Origin: an uncultured bacterium | GTDB taxonomy: Bacteria; Actinomycetota; Actinomycetes; S36-B12 | DNA: 64,000 nt | NCBI GenBank assembly: GCA_903896585.1 | Contig: CAITYI010000261.1 | Location: 1-64,000, forward strand | Direction of reading: 5' to 3' | Shown: positions 28,780-39,209 of the stretch, piece after piece | How the letters are laid out: each line of letters begins with the position of its first letter | Numbering within the stretch: the stretch's first letter is position 1 | Notes under the pieces: model-generated | Seen by the model: the letters and a program-made list of their open reading frames with translations, nothing else | Database searches by the model: none | What the model was told of the DNA's origin: nothing | Made by a program: the position numbers and the translations under genes

Positions 28780-28838
28780 TTTCCACAAGCTAAAACTCGT
28801 GGGTACCTGATACTCGTTTTCTCAACCACAGTTAGAAC

Positions 28839-29192
28839 ATGAAACCCAAAGATGCCCTCGGAAAATACGGCGAGGAAATCGCTGTCCAACATCTGATAGT
28901 CAAAGGCTTTGTTATTCTCGAGCGAAATTGGCGCTGTGATATCGGCGAGATTGATGTCGTTGCGCGTGATGGAGCCGACCTCGTTGTGTGTGAGGTCAAG
29001 ACCCGGAGAAGTGAAGCATTTGGGGCACCTGCGGAGGCGGTGAGTGCCCGGAAAGTACGCCGAATGCGAAGCCTGGCCCTGCGCTGGTTGAAGGACAAGG
29101 GCGTGAATCCGCGTTTGATTCGCTTCGATGTTGTTGGGATCATTCAACCGCTTGTTGGTCCACCGGTAATTACGCACATACGTGACGTCTGA
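28839..29192 (+). CDS. YraN family (UPF0102) endonuclease-like protein
   Basis: A 117-residue protein of the YraN family with a restriction-endonuclease-like fold. Seen: GKYGEEIAVQHLIVKGF, ILERNWR, and the putative catalytic GEIDVVARDG followed by VVCEVKTRR (E/D...ExK core). The cellular task is not settled; association with DNA processing is inferred from the neighbours rnhB, comM and dprA. The comM ATG comes one base after its stop. Confidence 0.9.
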   Translation: MKPKDALGKYGEEIAVQHLIVKGFVILERNWRCDIGEIDVVARDGADLVVCEVKTRRSEAFGAPAEAVSARKVRRMRSLALRWLKDKGVNPRLIRFDVVGIIQPLVGPPVITHIRDV

Positions 29193-29193
29193 C

Positions 29194-30705
29194 ATGTCCT
29201 TAGCTAGGTCTTTTGGTGCGGTGGTCAGTGGTGTGGCTGGGCAAATAGTGGTGGTTGAAGTTGACCATTCCCAAGGACTCCCAACGGTCGGGGTAGTGGG
29301 CTTACCCGATGCATCGGTGAATGAAGCCCGGCACCGGGTGCGCACTGCCCTGGGGAATCAGAACTTGAAATGGCCGAAGGGAAGAGTGACCATCAGTCTG
29401 TCCCCGGCGGAAGTCCGAAAGCAGGGAGCAGGACTGGATCTAGCAATAGCTATGGGAGTGTTGGGTGTAACTGGTCAAATTCCAGCCACTGCTCTCACCA
29501 CGACAGTCTTCGTGGGTGAATTGGGCCTTGACGGCAGCATTCGTCAGGTCCCGGGTGCTCTGCCCGCCACGGTCGCCGCCGCACAAGCAGGATTCACAAG
29601 TGTCGTGGTTCCCAAAGACAATAACCTCCATTGCTCTGTTGTTCCGGGTATCAAGGTTGTGTCGTATTCGACATTGACTCATGTGATCCAAGGATTAGTG
29701 CATGGTGCCGAATCGCTGCTGCCAGATGTCGATTCGCCAATTGAGCCTGAGTTCATTTTGGATTTATCAGATGTTCTCGGACAGCAGCAAGCAAGGTGGG
29801 CCTTAGAGATTGCCGCAATTGGTTCGCACAACATGCTGATGGTGGGCGCACCAGGTGTGGGCAAAACCCTGTTAGCAGAGAGGCTGCCCGGAATCCTGCC
29901 AAAACTTGACGACCACGAATCATTGGAGGTCACCTCGATTCATGCCATTGCTGGGACGCTCGCCGGACGTGGTTCCATCACGGTGCCTCCATTTGAAGCA
30001 CCACATCATTCGTCGAGCCTTTCGGCGATTGTTGGAAGCGTGCATGGGCAGCGAGTGAATCCAGGCTCAATCACTAAAGCTCATCATGGAGTTCTTTTCC
30101 TCGATGAAGCTCCGGAATTTGCGCGCAATGTTGTTGAGGTTCTGCGGCAGCCTCTCGAGTCTGGTCAGATTGTTTTGAATAGATCCCATTGGCGTGGAGT
30201 GCTGCCAGCACGATTTCAATTACTGATGGCAGCCAATCCATGTCCTTGCGGGAATTCATCTCCTGAAACTCGGCAGGAGTGTACGTGCCCCTCAATAACT
30301 CGAAGGAACTATGCCCAGCGACTTTCAGGCCCGCTTCTTGACCGAATGGATATCAATATCTCCATGCCGCACGTCGCATCGACTGAGCTTGGGGATAACT
30401 CCGCCACCGTTGCTCTTCGGGTCAAGGAAGCGCGGGAAAGAACCCGCTGGCGGCTCCAAGACTCACCGTGGCAAGTAAACGCGCTCGTACCTGCTTCGCA
30501 GTTACTCGCGAAATTTCAACCGACAGTGGGGGGACAAGAGTTACTTGATGCTTTTCGGCGCAAGTCAGGAGGACTTCGTGGTGCTCATCGGATCCTTCGA
30601 GTGGCGTGGAGTATCGCAGATCTCGCCGGCCATCAGCAGCCAGATCGCAATGACATTGCCATGGCAATTCATCTGCGTGAGCGACCGGGGATGCTCACCG
30701 CATGA
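29194..30705 (+). CDS. YifB/ComM family Mg-chelatase-like AAA+ ATPase
   Basis: A 503-residue protein with an N-terminal Lon-protease-like S5 domain (about 1-165; no protease activity expected), a Mg-chelatase-type AAA+ domain with GAPGVGKTLLAERLPGILP near residue 228 and FLDEAPEF as Walker B, then a C-terminal helical domain. Proteobacterial ComM is a branch-migration helicase in natural transformation. The ANPCPCGN segment with CTCP may bind metal. The stop overlaps the dprA start (ATGA). Confidence 0.93.
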   Translation: MSLARSFGAVVSGVAGQIVVVEVDHSQGLPTVGVVGLPDASVNEARHRVRTALGNQNLKWPKGRVTISLSPAEVRKQGAGLDLAIAMGVLGVTGQIPATALTTTVFVGELGLDGSIRQVPGALPATVAAAQAGFTSVVVPKDNNLHCSVVPGIKVVSYSTLTHVIQGLVHGAESLLPDVDSPIEPEFILDLSDVLGQQQARWALEIAAIGSHNMLMVGAPGVGKTLLAERLPGILPKLDDHESLEVTSIHAIAGTLAGRGSITVPPFEAPHHSSSLSAIVGSVHGQRVNPGSITKAHHGVLFLDEAPEFARNVVEVLRQPLESGQIVLNRSHWRGVLPARFQLLMAANPCPCGNSSPETRQECTCPSITRRNYAQRLSGPLLDRMDINISMPHVASTELGDNSATVALRVKEARERTRWRLQDSPWQVNALVPASQLLAKFQPTVGGQELLDAFRRKSGGLRGAHRILRVAWSIADLAGHQQPDRNDIAMAIHLRERPGMLTA

Positions 30706-31805
30706 GAATTGATCAATTGCCGGAGAATGATCGGGATGCATACTTCACCCTGGCACATCTCTGTGAACCTGCCGATGAAATTGTAAATCGGGCTCTGACA
30801 AAGCATCGGCCCACTTCCGTCATTGAAATGCTTCTCTCGGGCCGGATTAAACCTATGTCTCGTCCTCGAATCCACGGCGCATTCACTGAATTTTCATTGG
30901 ACAAGGAACGAGATTTCGCGCTCGCAATTGGGGCGAGATTCATCACCCGCGGTGAGACTGGGTGGCCACAACAACTCGAGTGCCTTGCCGAGGAATCTCC
31001 TTGTGTTCTCTGGTCCCTAGGGTCAGCCGACTTTCGGATTCTTTCACTTAAGTCCCTAGCAATTGTGGGCGCTAGAGCCTGCACTCCTTATGGTCGAGAT
31101 ATTGCCATCAGTTGGTCAGGTGAATTATCAGAGAGCGGGCTGACGGTTGTTTCTGGTGGAGCAATTGGAATTGATGTTTCAGCGCATCAAGGAGCATTGC
31201 AGGTGGGAGCGCCAACATTGTGTGTGCTTGCGGGTGGCGTGCACTCTCGATACCCAGCTTCAAATGAACATGTATTTGCAAAAATCATGGACTGTGGGGC
31301 AATTGTCAGTGAATCGCCCCCGCGGCAGGAACCCCGACGTCAACGATTCCTGACCCGCAATCGCATTATCGCTGCCCTGACATTAGGAACTTTGGTGATT
31401 GAAGCATCGAACCGAAGTGGAACAGAGTCCACCGCACATCGAGCACACCAGATGAACCGAACCGTTATGGGGGTTCCTGGATCAGTACAGTCTTCGCAAT
31501 CAGTGGGAGTTCACAGCCTTATCTCTCAGGAAGTTGCTTCCCTTGTTGCTTCACCGGCCGATGTCCTTCGAGTCATGAAACTGGAACCCCCAAAGTTGGC
31601 TGAGAAAGAACATAAACTTGATTGGCGCTCACTTTCTCAACGTGAACTTGACATATGGGAGGCCTTACCTCAGCGCGGCGGGTGCTTTCCTGCGGACCTC
31701 ATTGGCACATCGAATTATTCATTGCCAGAGATCATGTCCTGCCTGACCGAGTTGGAGATCAAGGAAATGGCTCATTCAGATGGATTTTTATGGAGAAGAA
31801 CATAG
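30702..31805 (+). CDS. dprA: DNA-processing protein DprA
   Basis: A 367-residue protein that loads RecA on incoming single-stranded DNA during transformation. The Rossmann-like core begins at SLAIVGARACTPYGR (around residue 120) and contains VVSGGAIGIDVSAHQGAL, RNRIIAAL and the VIEASNRSGTESTAHRA box. A C-terminal winged-helix-like domain (about 300-367) follows. The start overlaps the comM stop by four bases. Without other competence genes in view, DNA uptake cannot be asserted. Confidence 0.93.
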   Translation: MRIDQLPENDRDAYFTLAHLCEPADEIVNRALTKHRPTSVIEMLLSGRIKPMSRPRIHGAFTEFSLDKERDFALAIGARFITRGETGWPQQLECLAEESPCVLWSLGSADFRILSLKSLAIVGARACTPYGRDIAISWSGELSESGLTVVSGGAIGIDVSAHQGALQVGAPTLCVLAGGVHSRYPASNEHVFAKIMDCGAIVSESPPRQEPRRQRFLTRNRIIAALTLGTLVIEASNRSGTESTAHRAHQMNRTVMGVPGSVQSSQSVGVHSLISQEVASLVASPADVLRVMKLEPPKLAEKEHKLDWRSLSQRELDIWEALPQRGGCFPADLIGTSNYSLPEIMSCLTELEIKEMAHSDGFLWRRT

Positions 31806-31844
31806 ACACTTTTCCAAGTGTCGAAGGGGGATTGCGAATTTTTC

Positions 31845-32774
31845 ATGCACACTATTGGAGTGCAGAAGTTATCGGCGGTCATTGAAGATCAAATCAATGG
31901 ATTCGTAGTGCACATCCGCGATGAACGAAAGCGAAGTGTGCATACCGTGGCTGCCTATCAGGCAGACTTGCGTGGCCTTTTTGGCTTCGTCAATTCCGCC
32001 CAGTCTGTAGCGGATCTCACATTGATTGATCTGCGCTCCTGGTTGGCTGATCTACAACAACGTGGTCAAGCGCGCTCAACCATTGCGCGCAAGGCTGCGG
32101 CAGCTCGAGCGTTTACATCATGGGCCCGCAAGCGCGGAATAATAGATCAGGATCCCGCGGTCAGACTCCTGAGTCCATCAGTACCAAAAACATTGCCATC
32201 CATTTTGAGTACCGAACAGGCCGTTCAGGCAATAATGTCAATCGTAGAAGATGACCCGGCCATTCAAGCTCGAAATATTGCAATATTGGAATTGCTTTAT
32301 GCCACGGGCATTCGGGTTTCCGAATTGTGTGGCATTGATATTTCTGATGTCGACCAGACGCGAAACGTTGTAAGAGTATTGGGTAAAGGCAATAGGGAAC
32401 GAGTCGTACCTTTCGGGATCCCTGCTGCTGGTGCAGTGCAAGATTGGATAACTTTGCGCTCACAGATTACCGTCGATAAATTGGCCCTGTTCGTTGGAGT
32501 GCGCGGTGCCAGAATTGACCCACGAGCGGTTCGCACCCTGGTAAACAGAGTTACGTTAGCGACAACGGGCCAGCGACTTTCGCCACACGCCTTGAGACAT
32601 TCGGCCGCTACCCATGTTCTTGAGGGTGGCGCTGACCTGAGAGTCGTGCAAGAGCTTTTGGGTCATTCATCTATGTCCACCACTCAGAGATATACCCACG
32701 TCAGTGTTGACCGGTTACGAAATACTTTTCGACTTGCTCATCCGCGAGCAGAGGACATGAGTGACGATGAATGA
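31845..32774 (+). CDS. xerC: Tyrosine recombinase XerC/XerD type
   Basis: A 309-residue tyrosine recombinase, in context the chromosome-dimer resolution enzyme XerC. All catalytic residues are present: R157 (ATGIRVSEL), K181 (LGKGNRERVV), H248 and R251 (HALRHSAATH), H274 (LLGHSS) and nucleophile Y283 (TTQRYTHV). An N-terminal SAM-like core-binding domain covers about 10-100. The start is uncertain: ATG 31845 has only AAGGGGG 14 bases before it; GTG 31818 is an alternative. The 3' end overlaps the convergent M23 gene by 37 bases. Position after dprA is standard. Confidence 0.92.
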   Translation: MHTIGVQKLSAVIEDQINGFVVHIRDERKRSVHTVAAYQADLRGLFGFVNSAQSVADLTLIDLRSWLADLQQRGQARSTIARKAAAARAFTSWARKRGIIDQDPAVRLLSPSVPKTLPSILSTEQAVQAIMSIVEDDPAIQARNIAILELLYATGIRVSELCGIDISDVDQTRNVVRVLGKGNRERVVPFGIPAAGAVQDWITLRSQITVDKLALFVGVRGARIDPRAVRTLVNRVTLATTGQRLSPHALRHSAATHVLEGGADLRVVQELLGHSSMSTTQRYTHVSVDRLRNTFRLAHPRAEDMSDDE

Positions 32775-33298
32775 AACCACATTAGGGTCGGGTTGAGGTA
32801 ATGATCCTTGTCAATTTTCAACCCGAGGTGAAGGCAAGTCGCGCTGCAGTGACTGTTGCCAAGGGTGGTGTAGCCAATAAGTTGACCGGCGGAAACGTAT
32901 TCACCACGAGATAGAGTCGACACGACGGGTTCATAGGTCGATCGAATAGGCCGTGGTCCTAAACGAGGGTGCAGACCGTGGCTGATCGACACCGTGGGTT
33001 TCCCGGCAATCGTTCCGGCGAAAAAGACCACACCGGCACCTACCGAGTAGACGGCCGTTCCAAGATCCGCCGGGAAGTCCACCCCGCGATGGCCGCGCGC
33101 ACCATGGGTGTGGCCCTCTGGTGGGTCAAAGCCCGTGGAAATATCTTGGGGAGTAACTCCCCTGAGCGGAAGGCGCCACGACGGCGAAATCCAATCCTGG
33201 GAGATCGGGTTCGAGGTGGGTGCCGGACTTCCCTGAGCAACGGGGAGGGAATAGGTCAGAACAGTGCTCATCACCAGCAGAATCAGAGATATTCGCAT
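32738..33298 (-). CDS. Secreted M23 family metallopeptidase
   Basis: A 186-residue exported protein: signal peptide about 1-23 (ending VAQGSPAP), then a LytM/M23 domain. The zinc ligands H70 and D74 occur in HRGVDF; the final motif reads SHCSATCLHLGL, with Cys at the first position of the usual HxH, a pattern common in actinobacterial homologues, so activity cannot be assumed. Such proteins are encoded divergently from rpsB in many actinobacteria. It may bind or cut peptidoglycan. Confidence 0.85.
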   Translation of the reverse strand: MRISLILLVMSTVLTYSLPVAQGSPAPTSNPISQDWISPSWRLPLRGVTPQDISTGFDPPEGHTHGARGHRGVDFPADLGTAVYSVGAGVVFFAGTIAGKPTVSISHGLHPRLGPRPIRSTYEPVVSTLSRGEYVSAGQLIGYTTLGNSHCSATCLHLGLKIDKDHYLNPTLMWFHSSSLMSSARG

Positions 33299-33448
33299 GG
33301 CTTATGGTGGTCAATATCCTCTGATAGGTGGCAAATGTCCACAGATGCGGCCTTGTTGAGGGCGGTAGTGGGGATCACTGTGGATACCCCTAGACTTTGG
33401 TGGCTTGGGACTCCCAAGTGCTCGAAAAACACCTGCTCGAAAATTCGC

Positions 33449-33546
33449 GTGGCTTAATCCGGTAGTCCGGCCGCTTTCCCACGGTCTGTGCTTGCACAGG
33501 TTCGAAAGCGAAGCCACCAGGGGAGGGTTCCAAAATGGATCCCTTC
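33449..33546 (+). promoter_or_regulatory. Structured 5' leader of the rpsB-tsf operon
   Basis: The 310-base gap before rpsB holds a compact fold. GTGGCTT (33449-33455) pairs with AAGCCAC (33511-33517), and CGCTTTC (33472-33478) pairs with the adjacent GAAAGCG (33504-33510), with a CCGG-TAGT-CCGG hairpin (33459-33470) at the junction. Inside is CTGTGC-TT-GCACAG (33486-33499). A further 10-position hairpin, 33522-33531 with 33537-33546 (nine pairs), follows. An upstream GGTGGCTT (33399-33406) could compete for AAGCCACC, a switch-like alternative. Autoregulation by S2 is the likely role; no known leader family was identified. A small GGGC/GCCC hairpin lies before the GAGGAG site. The first 100 bases of the gap show nothing clear. 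Confidence 0.6.
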
Positions 33547-33608
33547 AATAAACCGTGTGCGGCTGCGGCCGCGTAATCCGGGCCAAGTGCCCACGAGGAG
33601 TAGTACAA

Positions 33609-34391
33609 ATGTCCGTCGTAACAATGCGACAGCTGCTAGATAGTGGTGTTCATTTTGGCCACCAAACCCGGCGCTGGAACCCAAAAATGAAACGCTTTAT
33701 TTTCACCGAGCGCAACGGCATCTACATCATCGACCTTCAGCAGTCATTGGGATACATAGATCGAGCCTACGAATTCGTTCGAGAGACAGTTGCTCGTGGT
33801 GGATCCATCATGTTTGTGGGTACCAAGAAACAAGCCCAAGAGGCAATCGCCGAGCAAGCTACCCGGGTGGGAATGCCCTACGTCAATCATCGTTGGCTTG
33901 GCGGAATGTTGACGAACTTCAGCACTGTCCACAAGCGTCTTCAGCGTCTTAAGGAACTTGAAGTAATTGATTTCAGTGACGTTGCTGGTTCCAATCTCAC
34001 CAAGAAGGAACTCTTGGTCCTTCGTCGTGAGAAAGAGAAACTGGAGAAAACCCTCGGCGGAATCCGCGACATGGCCAAAATTCCGAGCATTGTGTGGATT
34101 GTTGATACCAACAAGGAGCACATTGCAGTCCAAGAAGCACACAAGCTCAACATTCCGGTAATAGCAATGTTGGACACAAACTGTGACCCTGATGTTGTTG
34201 ATTACCCAATTCCAGGAAACGACGATGCTATTCGTGCGGTTGGACTGTTGACGCGCGTCATTGCCGATGCTGCGGCAGAAGGTTTAATTGCCCGCGCTGG
34301 GGGAGCGACTGCAGTTGAAGTTGAGCCACTTGCAGAGTGGGAACGCGAGCTTCTCACAGTGAGTGAAGTCACAGAACCTCCCACTACCTGA
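33609..34391 (+). CDS. rpsB: 30S ribosomal protein S2 (uS2)
   Basis: A 260-residue ribosomal protein reading [21 protein letters not shown] at the start, with IHxxDL-equivalent [29 protein letters not shown] and the [18 protein letters not shown] box, all S2 signatures. The ATG at 33609 has GAGGAG 8 bases upstream. It starts the rpsB-tsf-pyrH-frr-cdsA-rlmN run. Confidence 0.97.
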   Translation: MSVVTMRQLLDSGVHFGHQTRRWNPKMKRFIFTERNGIYIIDLQQSLGYIDRAYEFVRETVARGGSIMFVGTKKQAQEAIAEQATRVGMPYVNHRWLGGMLTNFSTVHKRLQRLKELEVIDFSDVAGSNLTKKELLVLRREKEKLEKTLGGIRDMAKIPSIVWIVDTNKEHIAVQEAHKLNIPVIAMLDTNCDPDVVDYPIPGNDDAIRAVGLLTRVIADAAAEGLIARAGGATAVEVEPLAEWERELLTVSEVTEPPTT

Positions 34392-34424
34392 AACTACAAG
34401 AGCAGAATAGGAAATTTGAGAACC

Positions 34425-35240
34425 ATGGCATCAATTAGTGCATCCGACGTTAAGCGACTTCGTGAAGCTACCTCCGCCGGAATGATGGAGTGCAAAAAAG
34501 CCCTTGAGGAATCCGGTGGGGACTTCGACAATGCGGTGGAGGCCCTTCGAATTTCAGGTGCAGCAAAGGCTGCAAAACGTGGTGCTGAGCGCACCACATC
34601 GAATGGCATTGTCGCTTCAACGGGAAATGCACTTATCGAGTTATTGTGTGAAACGGACTTTGTGGCGAAGAGCGAGGATTTCCAGACATTGGGTAATTCA
34701 ATTGCTGCTGCGGCACAGGCCAGCCAAGCAGGGACGGTTGCGGCGCTTTTGACTCAGTCACTTGACAGTGGTGGATCTGTCGAGTCCGCAATTAACGAAC
34801 TTGCCGGTGTTATTGGTGAAAAAATCGAACTCGGAAGAGTTGCCGTCCTCGAGACACCGGTGGCTCTTTATTTGCACAAGCGAGCATCAGATTTACCTCC
34901 TCAGGTAGGTGTTTTAGTGGCCTACAGTGGCAATGAAGAAGCGGCTCGCGGGATTGCCATGCAGATTGCTGCCATGCGTCCCCAATTCCTCACACGCGAG
35001 GAAGTCCCGGCTGCGACAGTCGAAAGTGAAAAAAGAATTGCTGAGGAAACGGCCAAAGAAGAAGGCAAGCCCGAAGCTGCAATGCCAAAAATTATTGAAG
35101 GACGCGTTAACTCGTATTACAAAGATGTCGTATTGCTGGAGCAACCCAGTGTAACCGATAACAAGAAGACGGTGGCGCAGGTTTTAGCTGAAGCAGATAC
35201 AACAGTGACAGCCTTTGCCCGTTTTGAGCCAGGGCAGTAA
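34425..35240 (+). CDS. tsf: Elongation factor Ts
   Basis: A 271-residue nucleotide-exchange factor for EF-Tu. The N-terminal UBA-like domain contains [34 protein letters not shown] is the EF-Tu-interacting core; [18 protein letters not shown] closes the C-terminal part. The ATG at 34425 is three codons inside the longest frame and gives the canonical N-terminus. It follows rpsB by 33 bases. Confidence 0.97.
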   Translation: MASISASDVKRLREATSAGMMECKKALEESGGDFDNAVEALRISGAAKAAKRGAERTTSNGIVASTGNALIELLCETDFVAKSEDFQTLGNSIAAAAQASQAGTVAALLTQSLDSGGSVESAINELAGVIGEKIELGRVAVLETPVALYLHKRASDLPPQVGVLVAYSGNEEAARGIAMQIAAMRPQFLTREEVPAATVESEKRIAEETAKEEGKPEAAMPKIIEGRVNSYYKDVVLLEQPSVTDNKKTVAQVLAEADTTVTAFARFEPGQ

Positions 35241-35264
35241 CCACGAGGTTTTCGATTTGCGTAG

Positions 35265-36065
<801 letters not shown>

Positions 36066-36107
36066 AATGGCAATCTATGTATATGTATCAAGAGATGGGA
36101 ACTGACA

Positions 36108-36674
36108 ATGTCAGAAGAAATTGATCTCATTCTGGCTGAGGCCGGAGAGAAAATGGACAAGGCTATCGCCGTAGCGCGTGAGGATTTCTCCACTATCCGA
36201 ACCGGGAGGGCAACTCCAGCTATGTTTAACAAGGTTTCAGTTGACTACTACGGGACCCAAACCCCTATCAATCAATTAGCTTCTTTTCAGACTCCCGAAG
36301 CTCGAATGATTTTGATTACCCCTTATGACAAGGGAGCCATGGCCGGTATCGAGAAGTCCTTGCGCGATAGCGATCTTGGCATCAACCCAACCACCGATGG
36401 CAATGTGATACGGGTTGTTCTTCCACAACTCACGGAAGATCGGCGTAAAGAATACATAAAGCTGGCTCGTACAAAGGGCGAAGACGCCAAAATTTCAATT
36501 CGTAATATCCGCCGTCATGCAAAAGAATCCCTCGAAACCATGCAAAAGGATGGCGATGCAGGAGAAGACGATATTCGCCGTGCTGAAAAGTCTCTCGATG
36601 ACCTCACGCACAAAAATGCCGAACACATCGATGAAATCCTGAAGCATAAAGAAGCTGAGTTGCTCGAGGTCTGA
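36108..36674 (+). CDS. frr: Ribosome recycling factor
   Basis: A 188-residue three-helix-bundle protein that, with EF-G, splits post-termination ribosomes. Seen: FSTIRTGRATPAMFNKVSVDYYG, TPINQLASFQTPEARM and IRNIRRHAKESLE. Length is close to the family norm of 185. It lies between pyrH (42 bases) and cdsA (3 bases). Confidence 0.96.
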   Translation: MSEEIDLILAEAGEKMDKAIAVAREDFSTIRTGRATPAMFNKVSVDYYGTQTPINQLASFQTPEARMILITPYDKGAMAGIEKSLRDSDLGINPTTDGNVIRVVLPQLTEDRRKEYIKLARTKGEDAKISIRNIRRHAKESLETMQKDGDAGEDDIRRAEKSLDDLTHKNAEHIDEILKHKEAELLEV

Positions 36675-36677
36675 CGA

Positions 36678-37526
36678 ATGGAATCTGAGCAGCCAACGCC
36701 AAAAGCTGGGAGAAATCTGCCCGCTGCCATTGCTTCAGGAATTGCCTTGATAGTCGTTGTGATTCTGACTCTATTTACCGTGAAGTGGTTTTTTGGAGTC
36801 GTTGCCATTATTGCCTTACTTATTGCGGTCCATGAATTCGTCACTGTCTTGTCTCGTCGGAATATTTCAGTGTCGAGGACTCCGGTATATCTAGCCACCG
36901 CTTTTATTCCCGCGGCTGCTTATATTTGGGGATTTGAAGCTCAACTCATTGCAACAGGCGTTTCTATTCTGCTGGTCATGTTTTGGCGAATTCGTAAGGG
37001 CGCCACGGGCTACCTCGTGGATATCGGTGCATCAGTTCTTTTAGTCGCCTATTTGCCCTTTATGGCAGCATTTCTTATGTTGTCACTGGCCGCAGACAAT
37101 GGACCGTGGAGAGTGGCGGTGTTTATTTTGCTTACCGTCTCTAACGATATTGGTGGATATGCATTCGGTGTACTTTTTGGCAAGCACCCAATGGCTCCGC
37201 ACCTTAGCCCAAAAAAATCGTGGGAAGGTTTCTTCGGTAGCGTTGTCCTTCAGTCTGTTGTAGGAATAGTCGCATTCGTTTTGATTTTTGATGCGCCGTG
37301 GTGGCAAGGTTTGGTTGCGGGGCTTATCTTGACTGTGACTGCTACCGGTGGCGACTTTGTTGAGAGTGCCATAAAGCGCGACTTGGGCGTAAAGGACATG
37401 GGATCGATTGTTCCTGGCCATGGAGGAATCATGGATCGGTTAGATTCTCTGATTCCAAATGCGTTTGCTTCTTGGGTAGTTTTCACTATCTTTCTTGGAT
37501 CCGGCGTAGTCGCAGTGAGCGCATAA
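36678..37526 (+). CDS. cdsA: Phosphatidate cytidylyltransferase
   Basis: A 282-residue membrane enzyme that makes CDP-diacylglycerol from CTP and phosphatidate for phospholipid synthesis. About seven or eight hydrophobic helices are seen, [13 protein letters not shown] (around 175) and the C-terminal signature [23 protein letters not shown] region identify the family. The stop overlaps the rlmN start (TAATG). Confidence 0.95.
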   Translation: MESEQPTPKAGRNLPAAIASGIALIVVVILTLFTVKWFFGVVAIIALLIAVHEFVTVLSRRNISVSRTPVYLATAFIPAAAYIWGFEAQLIATGVSILLVMFWRIRKGATGYLVDIGASVLLVAYLPFMAAFLMLSLAADNGPWRVAVFILLTVSNDIGGYAFGVLFGKHPMAPHLSPKKSWEGFFGSVVLQSVVGIVAFVLIFDAPWWQGLVAGLILTVTATGGDFVESAIKRDLGVKDMGSIVPGHGGIMDRLDSLIPNAFASWVVFTIFLGSGVVAVSA

Positions 37527-38626
37527 TGCCTGTGCCCGGTGAGCTAGTTTTTGAGTCTCCTAAGCGAGGAAAGCCACCTGTTCACTTTCTGGACTTGGAT
37601 CAGAACGGGCGTAAAAAGGCGATTTCCGATCTCGGCATTCCCAGTTTTCGTGCGGATCAGGTTTCACGTCACATTTTTGAGCACCTCGATAAAGATCCAC
37701 AAGACTGGACCGATGTTCCTGTTGAGGATCGATTGCTTATTGTCGACTCCCTCCTACCAACTCTGCTGAGCCCAGTACGTTCAATTGAGTGTGACAATGG
37801 AGAAACTGTGAAGTCGCTGTGGCGCCTTCACGATGGTTCCTTGGTGGAAAGTGTGCTTATGCGATATCCAAGTCGAGTGACCATGTGTATTTCATCTCAG
37901 GCGGGCTGTGGAATGAATTGTCCGTTCTGTGCAACCGGCCAAGCAGGATTAACCAGAAATCTATCCTCGTCGGAAATATTTGGTCAAGTGTTGGCTGGGG
38001 CACAGAGTTTGGCTCGCAATCAGATTGCTGGTGGTCCAGGGCGAGTTTCGAATATTGTTTTTATGGGAATGGGTGAACCATTAGCCAATTACAACGCGGT
38101 GATGACCGCTATTCACCGGATTGTCGACCCCTCGCCATCCGGTCTTGGAATCTCAGCTCGGGGTGTCACGGTTTCGACAGTGGGACTTGTTCCAAGAATC
38201 AGACAACTTGCCTCTGAGGGCTTGCCGCTCACTTTGGCGGTTTCGCTTCACGCTCCGGATAATGAACTCAGAGATACTCTCGTACCAGTCAATACCCGGT
38301 GGCCGGTCGAAGAAGTACTCGATTCCGCTTGGGAATATGCCCGAGTCACCAATCGCAGAGTCAGCATTGAATATGCACTCATCAGAGATATCAATGATCA
38401 ACCTGAGCGTGCGCACCTGTTAGGGGAATTACTAAAAGATCAGTTGGTGCACGTCAACTTGATCCCTTTGAACCCGACACCTGGATCAAAGTGGACAGCT
38501 TCGCGCCCAGAAGCTGAAGCAGCGTTCGTTCGGATTTTGCAGGAACACGGCGTCGCTGTCACGGTGCGGGATACTAGGGGGCGGGAAATTGATGGTGCTT
38601 GCGGGCAACTAGCAGCATTGGAATAG
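37526..38626 (+). CDS. rlmN: 23S rRNA/tRNA adenine-C2 methyltransferase RlmN
   Basis: A 366-residue radical-SAM enzyme that methylates A2503 of 23S rRNA and A37 of some tRNAs. The cluster motif [11 protein letters not shown] (CxxxCxxC) is near residue 125; FRADQV marks the N-terminal domain, [10 protein letters not shown] the SAM region, and [14 protein letters not shown] the C-terminal catalytic cysteine. The ATG overlaps the cdsA stop, replacing a longer in-frame start inside cdsA. Confidence 0.95.
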   Translation: MPVPGELVFESPKRGKPPVHFLDLDQNGRKKAISDLGIPSFRADQVSRHIFEHLDKDPQDWTDVPVEDRLLIVDSLLPTLLSPVRSIECDNGETVKSLWRLHDGSLVESVLMRYPSRVTMCISSQAGCGMNCPFCATGQAGLTRNLSSSEIFGQVLAGAQSLARNQIAGGPGRVSNIVFMGMGEPLANYNAVMTAIHRIVDPSPSGLGISARGVTVSTVGLVPRIRQLASEGLPLTLAVSLHAPDNELRDTLVPVNTRWPVEEVLDSAWEYARVTNRRVSIEYALIRDINDQPERAHLLGELLKDQLVHVNLIPLNPTPGSKWTASRPEAEAAFVRILQEHGVAVTVRDTRGREIDGACGQLAALE

Positions 38627-38658
38627 ATTCCACCGTGAACACGAAGGAGCGTGGAGCC

Positions 38659-39180
38659 GTGAAGCATGTTGTGAATAAGTCATTAGCCAAGACGCTGCTG
38701 GCGACAATCTTTAGGCTGACACTTTTATTTGCCGTGGTTGCCATACTTCTGGGCAGAATTCCCCAAGAAGACAGAGCATTAGAGTCTTATGGAGTTGTTG
38801 TGGCTTTCGTCATTCTATCTGTTGTGTATGCCTTTTACTTCTTTTTCCAATTACGTGAAATTCGACGTTCCCAGCATCCGCAGGTCAGGGCGACGGAGGC
38901 CATGATTTCCACGGCATTTTTATTCCTTGCTATGTTTGCAACTATTTACACAATCATCAGTGTTGATGATCCATCTTCGTTCACAGAGCCACTCACTTCA
39001 TTTACCGGGCTCTATCTCGCAATCACAGTATTGTCGACAGTTGGTTTCGGTGATATCACACCTGTTTCGGTAATGGCGCGAAGTGTCATCATGGTTCAAA
39101 TGGCATTGGGCTTGGTGTACCTCGGGCTAGTGGTGAAGGTATTTGCGGGAGCAGTTAAGAGTCGGAAGAAAACCGGGTAA
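38659..39180 (+). CDS. Potassium-channel-like membrane protein
   Basis: A 173-residue membrane protein with about four hydrophobic helices. Between the last two lies a pore loop with STVGFGDITP, the K+ selectivity filter (TVGFGD) of two-TM pore domains. The first two helices are not an obvious voltage sensor. The GTG at 38659 is preceded by AAGGAG; an in-frame GTG at 38635 is possible. It is the last + gene of the housekeeping block and converges with the CoA-transferase gene 29 bases away. Ion preference beyond the filter is inference. Confidence 0.8.
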   Translation: MKHVVNKSLAKTLLATIFRLTLLFAVVAILLGRIPQEDRALESYGVVVAFVILSVVYAFYFFFQLREIRRSQHPQVRATEAMISTAFLFLAMFATIYTIISVDDPSSFTEPLTSFTGLYLAITVLSTVGFGDITPVSVMARSVIMVQMALGLVYLGLVVKVFAGAVKSRKKTG

Positions 39181-39209
39181 AAAACAGATCTGAAAACCCT
39201 GGTCGCTTC

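Noticed and set aside
28683..29345. Long minus-strand frame of 220 codons opposite yraN and the start of comM
   Set aside because: It overlaps three well-supported + genes, has low-complexity Thr/Arg composition and no recognisable motif; a shadow frame.
32738..33298. M23 peptidase thought to be inactivated because the HxH motif begins with Cys
   Set aside because: As far as I recall this CLH form is common among actinobacterial homologues beside rpsB, so it is not evidence of a broken gene, though activity stays unproven.
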